Source of the DNA: Verrucomicrobiota bacterium
Lineage (GTDB): Bacteria > Verrucomicrobiota > Verrucomicrobiia > Limisphaerales > UBA9464
Direction of reading: 5' to 3'
DNA length: 64,000 nt
Assembly: GCA_017309115.1 (NCBI GenBank)
Contig: JAFLEF010000038.1
Coordinates: forward strand, 1 to 64,000
Part shown: in pieces, positions 51,927 through 60,895 of the stretch
Layout: the number at the start of each line of letters is the position of its first letter
Position numbering within the stretch: the first letter of the stretch is position 1
Program-made: the position numbers and the translations under genes
Notes under the pieces: model-generated
Database searches by the model: none
Told to the model about the DNA's origin: nothing
What the model saw: only the letters and a program-made list of their open reading frames with translations

Positions 51927-51985
51927 GGAGCGAAGCGGTAGCATGGCTAGCATGGCTAGCATGGCTAGCATGGCTACCGCACTCC
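51927..51985 (-). repeat. Variable-core hairpin family copy with 9-mer tandem repeat core
   Basis: The outer flanks (minus strand GGAGTGCGGTAG and CTACCGCTTCGC) match the hairpin family. The core is expanded to four tandem copies of GCATGGCTA (plus strand 51941-51976), itself nearly palindromic (GCTAGC, CATG). The minus-strand flank supplies the last codons and TAG stop (51974-51976) of the EEP gene. Confidence 0.8.
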
Positions 51986-52783
51986 AGAGGTCAGACGCAG
52001 CGAGACCCGCAACGCGGCATGATCCGAGGCAATTCCCGGGATCACTTCCGCCTCAGTGGCTTCCACCGGGCCGCGCAGCCAGACGTAGTCGATCCGGCGC
52101 TTCAGATCCCCGGTCGGCGAAGTGCTGCCGGCGCCCACGCCCACCTTTCGCCAGGCATCACGAAACGTTTCGCTCAGCCGGACATCCAATCGGCTGCCCG
52201 GCAAATCATTGAAGTCACCAACCAACACCAACGGCATCTTCCCGAACACCGCCGCCGCCGTCAGGATTTCCTCCACGCTGGCCAAGCGATCCACATCTTC
52301 GGGCCGATGGTCCAGATGGGTGTTGAGAAAGGCCACCTCAGTCCCCTCTACCTCCACCACCGCCTGGAGCAATCCCCGCGTTTCGCCCGGCCGAACCGGT
52401 TTGAAGCGCAGATGCGTCCACCGTTGCACCGGATACCGGGTCAGGATGGCGTTACCATACTCGCCGCCTTGAACCGAGTAGTTATTGGCGAACAGGGCGG
52501 TCATGCCGGTCAACTCCGCCAGTTCCGCCGGCAAATCCCGGCCCTGGGTTCGGGCGACCCCACGATCCACTTCCTGGAGCCCGACGAGGTCAGCCTTCGA
52601 ATCGAGAATGACCTTCGCCAGGCGCTCGAGATCCAATCGACCGTCCATACCCTCACCATGATGAATGTTGTAGGTGAGCACCCGAAACTCCGGGCCCTTC
52701 TTGGATTTCGACGTCGAGGCGCACCCAGTCAGCGTGGCAGCGCCCAAGAGTCCCAGTTGCCGGAGGAATTGGTTTCGGTTCAT
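51974..52783 (-). CDS. Endonuclease/exonuclease/phosphatase family lipoprotein
   Basis: A 269-residue EEP-fold protein. ATG 52783 opens a lipoprotein signal with lipobox TLTGC. The EEP landmarks follow: VLTYNIHHGEG, DLVGLQEVDRG, FLNTHLDHRPEDVD, VLVGDFNDLPGS, RIDYVWLRG and ASDHAALRVSL, all metal and catalytic residues in place. Extracytoplasmic, so more likely a phosphodiesterase or phosphatase than a DNA-repair nuclease. The last four codons and stop come from a dispersed hairpin repeat. Confidence 0.88.
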   Translation of the reverse strand: MNRNQFLRQLGLLGAATLTGCASTSKSKKGPEFRVLTYNIHHGEGMDGRLDLERLAKVILDSKADLVGLQEVDRGVARTQGRDLPAELAELTGMTALFANNYSVQGGEYGNAILTRYPVQRWTHLRFKPVRPGETRGLLQAVVEVEGTEVAFLNTHLDHRPEDVDRLASVEEILTAAAVFGKMPLVLVGDFNDLPGSRLDVRLSETFRDAWRKVGVGAGSTSPTGDLKRRIDYVWLRGPVEATEAEVIPGIASDHAALRVSLRLTSGVR

Positions 52784-52836
52784 CCCCGCAGCCTCTGCCG
52801 AATGATCCAGCGAGGCAATGCAGGCCGCGCTCCCCT

Positions 52837-55152
52837 TCAATCCAGGAAGGTGAACTCGTTCAGATTCAACAGCGCCCGACACAGCTCCGGGAGACTCCGC
52901 TGCTCCACCAGTTGGCAGCACAGTTCCCGTTCGTCGGGCGTGGGTGGACGTTGCAGCGCGATGCGAAAGGCCCGGCTGACCTGCGCCGGAATTTCCGCGC
53001 CAGCTTCCTGCCGCACTCGCTCAGCGAAAGCTTCCGACGCCTCTACGGCCAGGGGGGAATTCAACAGCGACAAGGCCTGAGGGGCGACGACGGAAACCGT
53101 CCGGCGCGCACACGACACCGAGTTCTCCGGCAGATCGAAGGTCTCCAAAAACGGCACCCGCACCGTGCGTTTCTGCACGAGATACAGGCTGCGAACGTAC
53201 TGCTGATCCCGCGGGGACGGATACCAGCCCTTGGTCTTGGTCTCGTTATCGTCGAGGAAGGCCGGATTCGACTGGAGGATGTCCGCCGGCAAGTCTGGCC
53301 AAATCGGCGGTCCGCCGGGAGACGCCTGTAGAAGTCCGGAAGTCGCCAGCAGGGCATCCCGTAATTGTTCGGCGGAAAGGCGTCGGGGATTCTGCCGGGC
53401 AAAGAGCAGATTATCGGCATCCACCGGCTCCCCGGGTCGGACCTGCGAGGTCTGCCGATAGGTGTCGCTGGTGACGATCAGCCGATGCAACTGCTTCACC
53501 GACCAGCCCTGCCGAATGAACTCGCCCGCCAACCAGTCGAGCACCTGCGGGTGGACCGGCTTCTCCCCGGCCAACCCAAAATCGTTGGGCGTGGCGACCA
53601 AACCCCGCCCGAAATGCTGCTGCCACATCCGGTTAACCCAGACCCGGGCGGTCAGCGGATTCGTCGGCGCCGCAATCCATTCGGCCAGGGTCAGCCGACG
53701 CCCGGTGGTCTGCGGATTTGCCCCCCGCCGAACCTCTGCCGGATTGGGATCCAAGGCCGAAATGAATCCTGGGGGCACCGCTTCCCGGGGTTGCTGATGA
53801 TTTCCCTGGAACAACACGTGCGTCGCCGGCGGATCCCCAGGAGCATCCGTCATCAGCAATCCCTGCTGGAATTCCCGCCGCTGACGTTTCAGTCGGGCGA
53901 GGTCCTGCTCCCGGGCATCCCACCGTGACTTCTCCTCCGCTGAGAAGGCCGCCTTGATGTCCTTGGCCGACGGTTCGACCTGCTTTTGCAAGGCGTCCCA
54001 GGCGGCCCGTTGATCCTCCTTCACCGCCTCTTTCGCCAAACCCAACAGGGCTTGATCCGCCGCGGACAGCTTGGCCACCCGCTCTTGTCGCACTCGCTCC
54101 CGGGTCGCTGCCGAAAGTCGGTCGCGCTCCTGTTCCAGCGGTTCGAGCTGCTTTGCCAACTCCTCGTTGTGCCGGCGAATGGCCTCCTGCTCAGCCGCCA
54201 AGTCCAGGGGCAGGTCATCGGCAAACTTCACCGGTTCGAAGAAGGCCCGAAACCGGAAGTGATCCGCTTGGGAGAGAGGATCGTACTTGTGGTCGTGGCA
54301 ACGACAGCACGAAAGCGTCAGCCCCAGGAAGGCGCTACCGGTGGTCTCTACCAAGTCCGCCATCAGTTCCGCGCGACTGCGGGCCTGCTCATTGAACAAC
54401 GGGGCGGCGTTGTCGTGGGGTCCCAGGCGGAGATACGTCGTAGCCACCAGGGCATCTTGCTCGGCCGGGGAACACGGAGGACCGGGGATCAACTCGTCGC
54501 CGGCTAACTGTTCGCGCAAAAACTGGTTGAAGGGTTTATCCGCATTGAACGCCCGAACCACGTAGTCGCGAAATCGCCACGCCTGTTTCCGAAATTCGTC
54601 CCAATCGAAGCCGTTGCTGTCACTGTAGCGAATGACATCCAGCCACAGCCGAGCCTGATGTTCCCCATACCGGGGAGAGGCCAGCAACCGATCCACCAAC
54701 CGCTCGTACGCGCCCGGCGCCGAATCCTTCAGGAACGCATCGACTTCGGCGGGATCCGGCGGCAGGCCTGTCAGATCAAAACTAAGCCGTCGAATCAGGG
54801 TCCGGGGCGACGCCGGAGGGGACAAATGCCGCCCGGACTCCGCCAGCGAAGCCGTCATCAGGGCGTCGAGGGGATGCCCGGCGCCACCTGCGGTTCCAGC
54901 CCCGGTTCGAGGAAACTGCCCGGGAGCCAACGGTCGCAACGACCAGAGATCCAGCCGTTCACCTCTGAAGATGCGGACGATGGGATTGCGGGGATCGGAC
55001 CAAGCATCTCCGACCCGTTCCTGAGTCGGAGAGGGTGGTGGGGAAGTCTCGCCCACGGTCGATGCGAGTGCGGCCAACAGGCCACCAGCGCAAAGAAAAG
55101 CCGCGGGAAGATTCACGCGGCGACTATTCCGTGGAAGGGAGCTCCACGGCAA
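52837..55152 (-). CDS. DUF1549/DUF1553 protein without PSCyt1 domain
   Basis: A 771-residue exported protein with signal FLCAGGLLAALASTVGE. DUF1549 starts almost at once (LIRRLSFDLTGLPPDPAEVD, LWLDVIRYSDSNGFDWDEFR, CxxCH in SCCRCHDHKYDPL), followed by a coiled helical stretch (EEAIRRHNEELAK-like) and DUF1553 (LTLAEWIAAPTNPLTARVWV, NRMWQQHFGRGLVATPNDF, NPRRLSAEQLRDAL). Unlike the gene at 37479 it lacks the N-terminal CxxCH cytochrome domain and LamG insert, and no DUF1501 gene is adjacent. Ends overlap nothing; the EEP gene follows after 53 bases. Confidence 0.9.
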   Translation of the reverse strand: MPWSSLPRNSRRVNLPAAFLCAGGLLAALASTVGETSPPPSPTQERVGDAWSDPRNPIVRIFRGERLDLWSLRPLAPGQFPRTGAGTAGGAGHPLDALMTASLAESGRHLSPPASPRTLIRRLSFDLTGLPPDPAEVDAFLKDSAPGAYERLVDRLLASPRYGEHQARLWLDVIRYSDSNGFDWDEFRKQAWRFRDYVVRAFNADKPFNQFLREQLAGDELIPGPPCSPAEQDALVATTYLRLGPHDNAAPLFNEQARSRAELMADLVETTGSAFLGLTLSCCRCHDHKYDPLSQADHFRFRAFFEPVKFADDLPLDLAAEQEAIRRHNEELAKQLEPLEQERDRLSAATRERVRQERVAKLSAADQALLGLAKEAVKEDQRAAWDALQKQVEPSAKDIKAAFSAEEKSRWDAREQDLARLKRQRREFQQGLLMTDAPGDPPATHVLFQGNHQQPREAVPPGFISALDPNPAEVRRGANPQTTGRRLTLAEWIAAPTNPLTARVWVNRMWQQHFGRGLVATPNDFGLAGEKPVHPQVLDWLAGEFIRQGWSVKQLHRLIVTSDTYRQTSQVRPGEPVDADNLLFARQNPRRLSAEQLRDALLATSGLLQASPGGPPIWPDLPADILQSNPAFLDDNETKTKGWYPSPRDQQYVRSLYLVQKRTVRVPFLETFDLPENSVSCARRTVSVVAPQALSLLNSPLAVEASEAFAERVRQEAGAEIPAQVSRAFRIALQRPPTPDERELCCQLVEQRSLPELCRALLNLNEFTFLD

Positions 55153-55187
55153 AACTCAATTTCGGGGAATGCGACCCCGATGGTCCC

Positions 55188-55634
55188 TCAAGTGAAGGGG
55201 CGGAGGCGGACCAAGAGCTGTTCGGCGGGCTCCTTGAGGACTTCGCCGACACCCGGTAGGGCCACCACCTGATCAACCGTCGACTGCAACTTCCCGAACG
55301 CTTCGGCCGCCGGGGCACGAAAGCGCTGACGAAACGGTTCGGGAACCTGGGTCCAAATGGTTTGGGCCTTCTCAATCAGCGGGTTAAAAGCTTCCAACTG
55401 CTGGCGGGCCGCTTCGGCGGAAGTCGCGTCGCGAACGTCACCCAAAGCCATCATGGCCGCAGGATAAATGTTCACCAAGTCGGTCAAGGTACGGGTCGCC
55501 TCCGCCTTGGATTCACCGGCTGCCTGGATCGCAACCGTCCGCAGATCATGCGGCATTTGGAGGCGGCGCGACTCATACAGCAGCACGGCGAAACCGACGA
55601 TCGCGACCGGTAAGAGGTAGCGGAAAACGTTCAT
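55188..55634 (-). CDS. Small membrane-anchored hypothetical protein
   Basis: A 148-residue protein from ATG 55634 with one N-terminal helix (FRYLLPVAIVGFAVLLY) and a helical remainder (AATRTLTDLVNIYPAAMMAL-like, FRAPAAEAFGKLQSTVDQV, GEVLKEPAEQLLVRL). An ATG at 55775 would add 47 residues without a better signal. No family recognised. The upstream region carries operator-like palindromes. Confidence 0.6.
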   Translation of the reverse strand: MNVFRYLLPVAIVGFAVLLYESRRLQMPHDLRTVAIQAAGESKAEATRTLTDLVNIYPAAMMALGDVRDATSAEAARQQLEAFNPLIEKAQTIWTQVPEPFRQRFRAPAAEAFGKLQSTVDQVVALPGVGEVLKEPAEQLLVRLRPFT

Positions 55635-55746
55635 CGACTCTTCGGAACCCGTGAGGAAATCCCGAATGAAACTCGACGGCGAATGGGTTAGGCGAGTGGC
55701 CATACAAACAGGGAACGACGAAAATTTACGGAACAAATCGGGATGT

Positions 55747-55792
55747 GCAATGACATTGCCACTTTTGGGCAACAATTAACAAAATTTGTTAA
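55747..55792. promoter_or_regulatory. Cluster of short palindromes (operator-like)
   Basis: GCAATGACATTGC (6-1-6 dyad, 55747-55759) overlaps TTGCC-N7-GGCAA, followed by the perfect 8-1-8 dyad TTAACAAAATTTGTTAA at 55776-55792. This AT-rich cluster stands out in GC-rich DNA and lies between the divergent genes at 55634 and 55943, consistent with regulator binding sites. Confidence 0.5.
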
Positions 55793-55942
55793 CTCCGCGC
55801 CGCCCCAGCGAGGTCTCAAGCCCACCCAAACGCCCCGCCGCGAGGCGCTACTTGAGCTGGATGTTCGTAGCGTACCAGTTCCCGATCCAGCTGGTTTTCC
55901 CGCCCGCCCTCGGGTTTTCTCGGGCTCTGCCGTTACCCGATT

Positions 55943-56326
55943 ATGGACCTGATCCCGCTTCATGTGGTTTGTTGCGAACCCGCTTCCCCCCATTACTCCC
56001 AACTCCGGCCAACCTCCCTGGCCCGAACCGAATTCGAAGGTCGGGTCCTCCGGACGGTGGAACAAAGCCTACCCGCGGGCGAAGCCCGGGAACTGCACAA
56101 CGCGGCACACGATCCTGAGCACGGTCCGGTGACCTATATGCAACAGGTGCACGAAGGTGGTTTCTCCGTGTTCGTCGGCCCGCCGGATCAACTGCGGGAA
56201 ACCTTCTTCGGCCCCGGCTCGTACGTGGCCTTCATGGATGACCGCGGACCCGGACACGCTTCCAAGGTCGGCCCCCACGGCATCCGCCGCACCCTCCGCG
56301 TTCTGCGCGGACATTTGGCTCTCTAA
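55943..56326 (+). CDS. Hypothetical protein
   Basis: A 127-residue protein with no signal or membrane helix. Sequence features: a basic/acidic N-terminal part, then HNAAHDPEHGPVTYMQQVHE, GGFSVFVGPPDQLRETFFGP and the C-terminal GPHGIRRTLRVLRGHL. No family recognised. Codon use looks normal for the window and the frame spans the whole gap between divergent palindromes and the CPBP gene end. Confidence 0.55.
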   Translation: MDLIPLHVVCCEPASPHYSQLRPTSLARTEFEGRVLRTVEQSLPAGEARELHNAAHDPEHGPVTYMQQVHEGGFSVFVGPPDQLRETFFGPGSYVAFMDDRGPGHASKVGPHGIRRTLRVLRGHLAL

Positions 56327-56368
56327 CCCGAAGTCCTCACCTCCCGGCATCCGGGCTGGCCCGGGATG

Positions 56369-58870
56369 CTACGAATGGTTGAACGCCACCATAACCCACA
56401 GCGCCACAATGAGGTTATTGGTGGAATGCAGGATGATCGCGGGAAGCAGGCCTCCCGCTCGTCGGGTCAGCCAGCCCGTGACCAGTCCGAAGAGAATGAA
56501 GAAGGGGACCAGCCCCCAGACCTCGTGGGCGCAAGCAAACCCAACCGCCTGGATCAGATTCGCCCAGCCGAACGGCAAATGGCGGGCGAGCGCTCCCAAG
56601 GCAACGCCGCGGAACAAGATTTCCTCCAGAAGCGGCACGAACCCGGCCAGGACGGCCACAAATCCCAAAGGTCCCAATCGCTCCAGCAAGATTTGAAATA
56701 GTGCGGAGGTTTGCAGGGCAGCGGGTTGGCCCGTCAGATCGTTCAACGGAACGAGTTGCAGGTAGATGCTCAGGAGGACCCGCAAACCAAGCGCCAAGCC
56801 AACCCCCAGTCCAACGCAGGCTGGCACCGTTAACCGTTGGGTGCCGAGGAGCCGCCACTGGCGTCCGCTCGCCAGGAATCCCAAAGCCAGGACGGTCAGC
56901 ACTCCCCACAGGATCGTCTGACTGATCAACACTCCCTCCGCGGGGAACTCCTCGTTGTGGGGCATTTCCCCTCCGAACCAACTCAGGAACTCCTGGGGTC
57001 GCCACCACCAGAAGAATCCAACTTGCACCACCAACGCCATACCGGTCACCACCCCCACCGACCTCAAGCCCCAAGGCGTGAGCGTCCATTCGGTGTGCTT
57101 CCCCCGACGCGCACGCAACAAAGAGACGTAGTGCACAGGCACCAGAAGGATCAACGGCGTCAGCGCAAGAAATGCGAGCAGTAGGAGCAAAGAGACCAGA
57201 CCGATCCAGTCGTCGGAGTTCCACTCCAGGCCCGGATGCTTCAGGGCCAGCGCCATCCGATGACGGGCAAATCGATCCACGTCGGAACCTGAGCCACACC
57301 ACTCGCGATAGGCTTGATTGGCCGTGACCGCATCTCCATGGGCCAGTTCGAAATCGAAGCGTCGTTCGGTCGCCACCGCTCGGTTCCAATTATGGACTGG
57401 AATGGCCTCCAGAACCGATCGCGCTAGGTCAATCCGACCGGCTTTGGTGAGTCGGTCCACCAATTCAAAGTCGTTCAGCAAGGACGGTTCGCTCGCCCGC
57501 AGTTGGGGCAACAAGGCCATGGCTTCGGGCCCGGCCCCGGCATCGAACAGCAAATCCATCTGTTCCTTCCGCTGCCACGGCAGAGCGGACGCAAAGACTT
57601 CATGCCGGAGCACCTTGGCAGCCTCTTCCAACCGTTCCGACTGAATCAGACTACGGGCCCAGTACAGGGCGGCTTCCGCTGACGCAGAGTTGCGGAACGA
57701 AACCTCGGCGAACTCCCCGGCTCGCTTCGATTCTTCGCGTTGTGCGCGCCGGGCCCGCATCAACATGAAGTCGGCAACATTCTGACGAGGCCACTCGCCC
57801 AGCCGTTGCATTTGAGACTCAGCCCGGGCCTCGAAGTCCTCTCCATGCAATTGCTCGAGCTCGAACAGCACCGTCCCGGGCGCATTCCGGAATCGTTCTA
57901 ACAGATGGGCCTGAGCCGCCTCATAGTCCTCCTCGGCTGACTCGATTACGCTGTCTTCCGAGTAGGCGAACCGTTGGGTGAATCGCACCCATTCCAGGGC
58001 GAGCCGGGCATCGTCCGGATTGGCCGCGCAGGCCCGACGATAGGCTTCGGCCACTTCGCGATAGCGTTTCTCCTGGGCCTTCTCGATCTCCTGAATCAGC
58101 CGTTCATGACTGCCGGGAGAAAAGTCCACGTTGTCTCCGGACACGACTTGCCGTGGGCGATTGCTCTCCAGCGACGTCGCGGGGGTTTGGTACGTTGGGT
58201 TTGGTACGGCTGAAGGCAACACGACCGGCCGCCGTGATAAGGAATTCGGCACGTTGAACCTCACCGCCCGATCCCGCGTGCCCGTAAACGTCCGCGCCAA
58301 TTGAATCAGGTTGCCCACGGTGCAAAACGACCAAAGACCAACCAGAATAATGGCCCGGACGCGCGCCGTGCGGAGAGGTCGGAATAGGGAGAAGAAACCG
58401 ATGACGAGGGCGGGAAAGGCAACGCTCCGGACCAGGAACACCACCATGGCTATTAGAAAGCCGTCGTCGTCGCTTCCCGGAAAACCAATCCACGGGCCAC
58501 TCACCAGTGGTTGCAGCTGGAGAAGTCCCAGAATCACGGTGCTCCACAGCAGAACTGGCCCCAGTTTTCCCGAGGTGGCGGGAGCTGGCACGGGAGGAGA
58601 CTGGGCCGGCGGTATTTCCGGAGGAGCCGCGTCGAGCGACAGAACACTCGACTCACCGGGACCAATTGAAGGCGGAGACGGATCCGCGGACTCGCTTGAA
58701 GGAGCGTCGTCCGGCTGAGGAGTAGGCGAGGAGTTTTGGATGGAAATCCTCCAGGGGAGGCGCGAGCGGCGAACGCCTTCGATTGGTTTCGGATCTGAAA
58801 CGGATGCCGGGAGCCAGCATTCCGTCGGCGAAACCCGGATCAAGACTAATCCTCCAAACTGTCCCACCAA
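56369..58870 (-). CDS. CPBP family membrane protease with long N-terminal helical region
   Basis: An 833-residue membrane protein. N-terminal Pro/Ser-rich stretch, then helices (VLLWSTVILGLLQLQPLV, FPALVIGFFSLFRP), a long soluble alpha-helical TPR-like part (about 240-540), then a membrane domain ending in the CPBP/Rce1-type motif PLLEEILFRGVALGAL (EExxxR), FACAHEVWGLVPFFILFG and ILHSTNNLIVALWV. CPBP proteins are glutamate intramembrane proteases or protease-like regulators. It starts 22 bases after the Lgt-like gene on the same strand. Confidence 0.82.
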   Translation of the reverse strand: MVGQFGGLVLIRVSPTECWLPASVSDPKPIEGVRRSRLPWRISIQNSSPTPQPDDAPSSESADPSPPSIGPGESSVLSLDAAPPEIPPAQSPPVPAPATSGKLGPVLLWSTVILGLLQLQPLVSGPWIGFPGSDDDGFLIAMVVFLVRSVAFPALVIGFFSLFRPLRTARVRAIILVGLWSFCTVGNLIQLARTFTGTRDRAVRFNVPNSLSRRPVVLPSAVPNPTYQTPATSLESNRPRQVVSGDNVDFSPGSHERLIQEIEKAQEKRYREVAEAYRRACAANPDDARLALEWVRFTQRFAYSEDSVIESAEEDYEAAQAHLLERFRNAPGTVLFELEQLHGEDFEARAESQMQRLGEWPRQNVADFMLMRARRAQREESKRAGEFAEVSFRNSASAEAALYWARSLIQSERLEEAAKVLRHEVFASALPWQRKEQMDLLFDAGAGPEAMALLPQLRASEPSLLNDFELVDRLTKAGRIDLARSVLEAIPVHNWNRAVATERRFDFELAHGDAVTANQAYREWCGSGSDVDRFARHRMALALKHPGLEWNSDDWIGLVSLLLLLAFLALTPLILLVPVHYVSLLRARRGKHTEWTLTPWGLRSVGVVTGMALVVQVGFFWWWRPQEFLSWFGGEMPHNEEFPAEGVLISQTILWGVLTVLALGFLASGRQWRLLGTQRLTVPACVGLGVGLALGLRVLLSIYLQLVPLNDLTGQPAALQTSALFQILLERLGPLGFVAVLAGFVPLLEEILFRGVALGALARHLPFGWANLIQAVGFACAHEVWGLVPFFILFGLVTGWLTRRAGGLLPAIILHSTNNLIVALWVMVAFNHS

Positions 58871-58891
58871 CGGAGATTGAAGGCCTCACAA

Positions 58892-59611
58892 TCAACCGTG
58901 GTGACTTCGACCGAAGTCTGCGAATCGTCGCCTCGCCCGGCTGTCGAATCCGTCCGCGCGCCAGAGCAAAAACGTCAACCCCAGCACGAAACCCACGAGT
59001 GCGAAGCCCTGCTGCGCTGACAGACCCAGCCAACGTTCAGGTCGGCCGTCGGCTCGCAACGGATCCAAAAACAAGCGCAGCAGACCATACAGCGCCAGGT
59101 ACGCGGCGAACGCTGCGCCCGAACCGAGGCGACCCGCCTCCACGCGGCTCAGAACCCACCGTCCCACGCCGGCAATCACCACCAAGCCGGCGGCCTCGTA
59201 GAGCTGCACCGGATGCGGTGGGTGTCCGCCGCAACACCCTTGAAAGAAGCAGCCCACCCGCCCGAAGGCGTGTCCCAGCGGCAACGCCACAGCGAAGTAA
59301 TCGGCGCCGCGTAGGAAGTCCAAACGGCGCACCCACGCAAAAACCACTCCCGCCATGGCTGCCCCAACCAGTCCGCCAAAAAAGACAAAGCCGGTGCCGA
59401 AGTCCGCCCAAAAACGCAGTTCGCCCCGAGCATAATGGGGCCAACCCAGGATCACGAAGAACCCCTTCGCCCCCACAATTCCGCCCAGCAGCAATGTCCA
59501 CATCGCCGCCCAGAATTCATTGTCGGTCACTCCCAATCCAACCCGATGCCGACGCAGCCAGAGAATGGCCGAGAGCCCACCCAAGGCCGCAAAGAATCCG
59601 TACGCGGTCAT
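58892..59611 (-). CDS. Lgt-like (prolipoprotein diacylglyceryl transferase family) paralogue
   Basis: A 239-residue polytopic membrane protein of the Lgt family. ATG 59611 overlaps the radical SAM stop (ATGA). Family motifs: GFVFFGGLVGAAMAG, PLGHAFGRVGCFFQGCCGG and HPVQLYEAAGLVV. The histidine of the HGGL motif that is essential in E. coli Lgt is Phe78 here (FFGGL), while the GRVG arginine is kept (Arg118). The GCFxxGCC form marks a paralogue group that probably transfers another lipid or acts on another acceptor. It is coupled to a radical SAM gene. Confidence 0.8.
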   Translation of the reverse strand: MTAYGFFAALGGLSAILWLRRHRVGLGVTDNEFWAAMWTLLLGGIVGAKGFFVILGWPHYARGELRFWADFGTGFVFFGGLVGAAMAGVVFAWVRRLDFLRGADYFAVALPLGHAFGRVGCFFQGCCGGHPPHPVQLYEAAGLVVIAGVGRWVLSRVEAGRLGSGAAFAAYLALYGLLRLFLDPLRADGRPERWLGLSAQQGFALVGFVLGLTFLLWRADGFDSRARRRFADFGRSHHG

Positions 59612-60894
59612 GCGCCCACCTCGACCGACTCGACCGAGGGCGCACCCCGATAGAATTCCTCCCGCAGGCCAAGCGCGTTGACCGCACACATCGGCTGAAG
59701 CACCCCGTTGATCGGAACGCGAAACGCACAGACCGCCAGCCGTTCCTGGCCGACCGGCGTCACCGTTTCCTCGGCATTCATGAAGTGGTGGCTGACCAAA
59801 CAAAAATACCGGGGTCGGAGACTGCGGGTCCGCGCCCACACCCGAACGAGGTGCGGCAGGGCGCGAGCCAGCAGAAAACCGCCGTGGCGCACCGCCATCC
59901 GGCCCGCCCGAGCAAGGGCTTCAACCGGGCTGTCCAAGCGGAAGGACTCACCTCCGAATCGATCCAACCCCTCGCGCAACACTTCCAAGTCAGCGAGTCG
60001 ATCGCGCCGATACAACGGTACGAACCGCACCTGATCGCCCTGCCCCGCCGCCAAGCCCTGAACAAAGCGACTACAGGCCGGATGCCCCAGCGACCCATCG
60101 CCCTTGGCCACCTCGGGATTGCCAGTTCCCTCGACAATGCGCGCCCAGAGTTCGTCCACTCCCACGCCCTCGAGGTCCAGCTCGGTTCGACCGACGGACG
60201 CCAAGGGCTGAAAGCTCACCATCTTGAACGCATCGGCATGGGCGAGAAACCAGCGCACGATTCCCGGAACGCCCGACAAGTTGGCGCGGGTCACGGTCAC
60301 CGTGGACGCGACCTCCAGTCGTCGCCCCGTTCGCCTCCGTGCTTCGCGAATCAATTCGGCAAACTCGCTCCGCAGTCCGTCTAAATCGGCTTCCGTGCGG
60401 GCGTGGGCATAACCATCCCGACGACCGCGCATCGTCGTGTCCACGTGCAGGCTCAACTCCGTCAGTCCACCCTCGGTCATCAAACGCTCCAACAGTCCGG
60501 GCCGGCGGCGGAAGGTTTCGCCGTGCGACATCAGCATCGGCACCAGCCCGATCGCACGGGCATACCGGATGAGCTCTATGACTTCAGCCTCGGCCCGAAG
60601 CGAGACTTCGCCGTCGGTGATCTGCACGTTTCCCGCCGGCCCCAGCCACGCGCGCAGTTGCCGCAACTGCTCCTTTAACTCCGGGAGCGGACTGGGTTTG
60701 GCCCGATTGGCATCAGCCCCCAGATAACATCCGCGACAGGAAAAGTCGCACTTCGGCATGGCGCCGATGGTGGCGCCGCATCCCACGTAGTGCCGGCCCA
60801 TGAACTGGGTCGGCGTGCGCAGCGCCAGCGGCAACTTCGCCCAGGCCGTAGCCAACGCCGCGCGCGTTTCGGCACCTGCCCGCGAGCCGCTCAT
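59608..60894 (-). CDS. Radical SAM enzyme
   Basis: A 428-residue radical SAM protein. The cluster motif CDFSCRGCYLG (Cys49, Cys53, Cys56) starts the TIM-barrel-type core, followed by the TDGE version of the GGE motif (VQITDGEVSLRAEAEVIE), LVPMLMSHGETFRRRPGLLE and LSLHVDTTMRGRRDG. A second conserved part is FKMVSFQPLASVGRTELDLEG. C-terminal segment contains ICMxAVNALGL-type sequence (MCAVNALGLREEF). The reaction is unknown. The gene overlaps the lgt-like gene and lies one base after a small lipoprotein gene. Confidence 0.85.
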   Translation of the reverse strand: MSGSRAGAETRAALATAWAKLPLALRTPTQFMGRHYVGCGATIGAMPKCDFSCRGCYLGADANRAKPSPLPELKEQLRQLRAWLGPAGNVQITDGEVSLRAEAEVIELIRYARAIGLVPMLMSHGETFRRRPGLLERLMTEGGLTELSLHVDTTMRGRRDGYAHARTEADLDGLRSEFAELIREARRRTGRRLEVASTVTVTRANLSGVPGIVRWFLAHADAFKMVSFQPLASVGRTELDLEGVGVDELWARIVEGTGNPEVAKGDGSLGHPACSRFVQGLAAGQGDQVRFVPLYRRDRLADLEVLREGLDRFGGESFRLDSPVEALARAGRMAVRHGGFLLARALPHLVRVWARTRSLRPRYFCLVSHHFMNAEETVTPVGQERLAVCAFRVPINGVLQPMCAVNALGLREEFYRGAPSVESVEVGA

Positions 60895-60895
60895 G

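Noticed and set aside
51941..51976. CRISPR-like array
   Set aside because: The units are 9 bp, directly adjacent and without spacers.
58783..60384. 533-codon open frame on the plus strand
   Set aside because: Antisense to the Lgt-like and radical SAM genes; Arg/Pro-rich without motifs.
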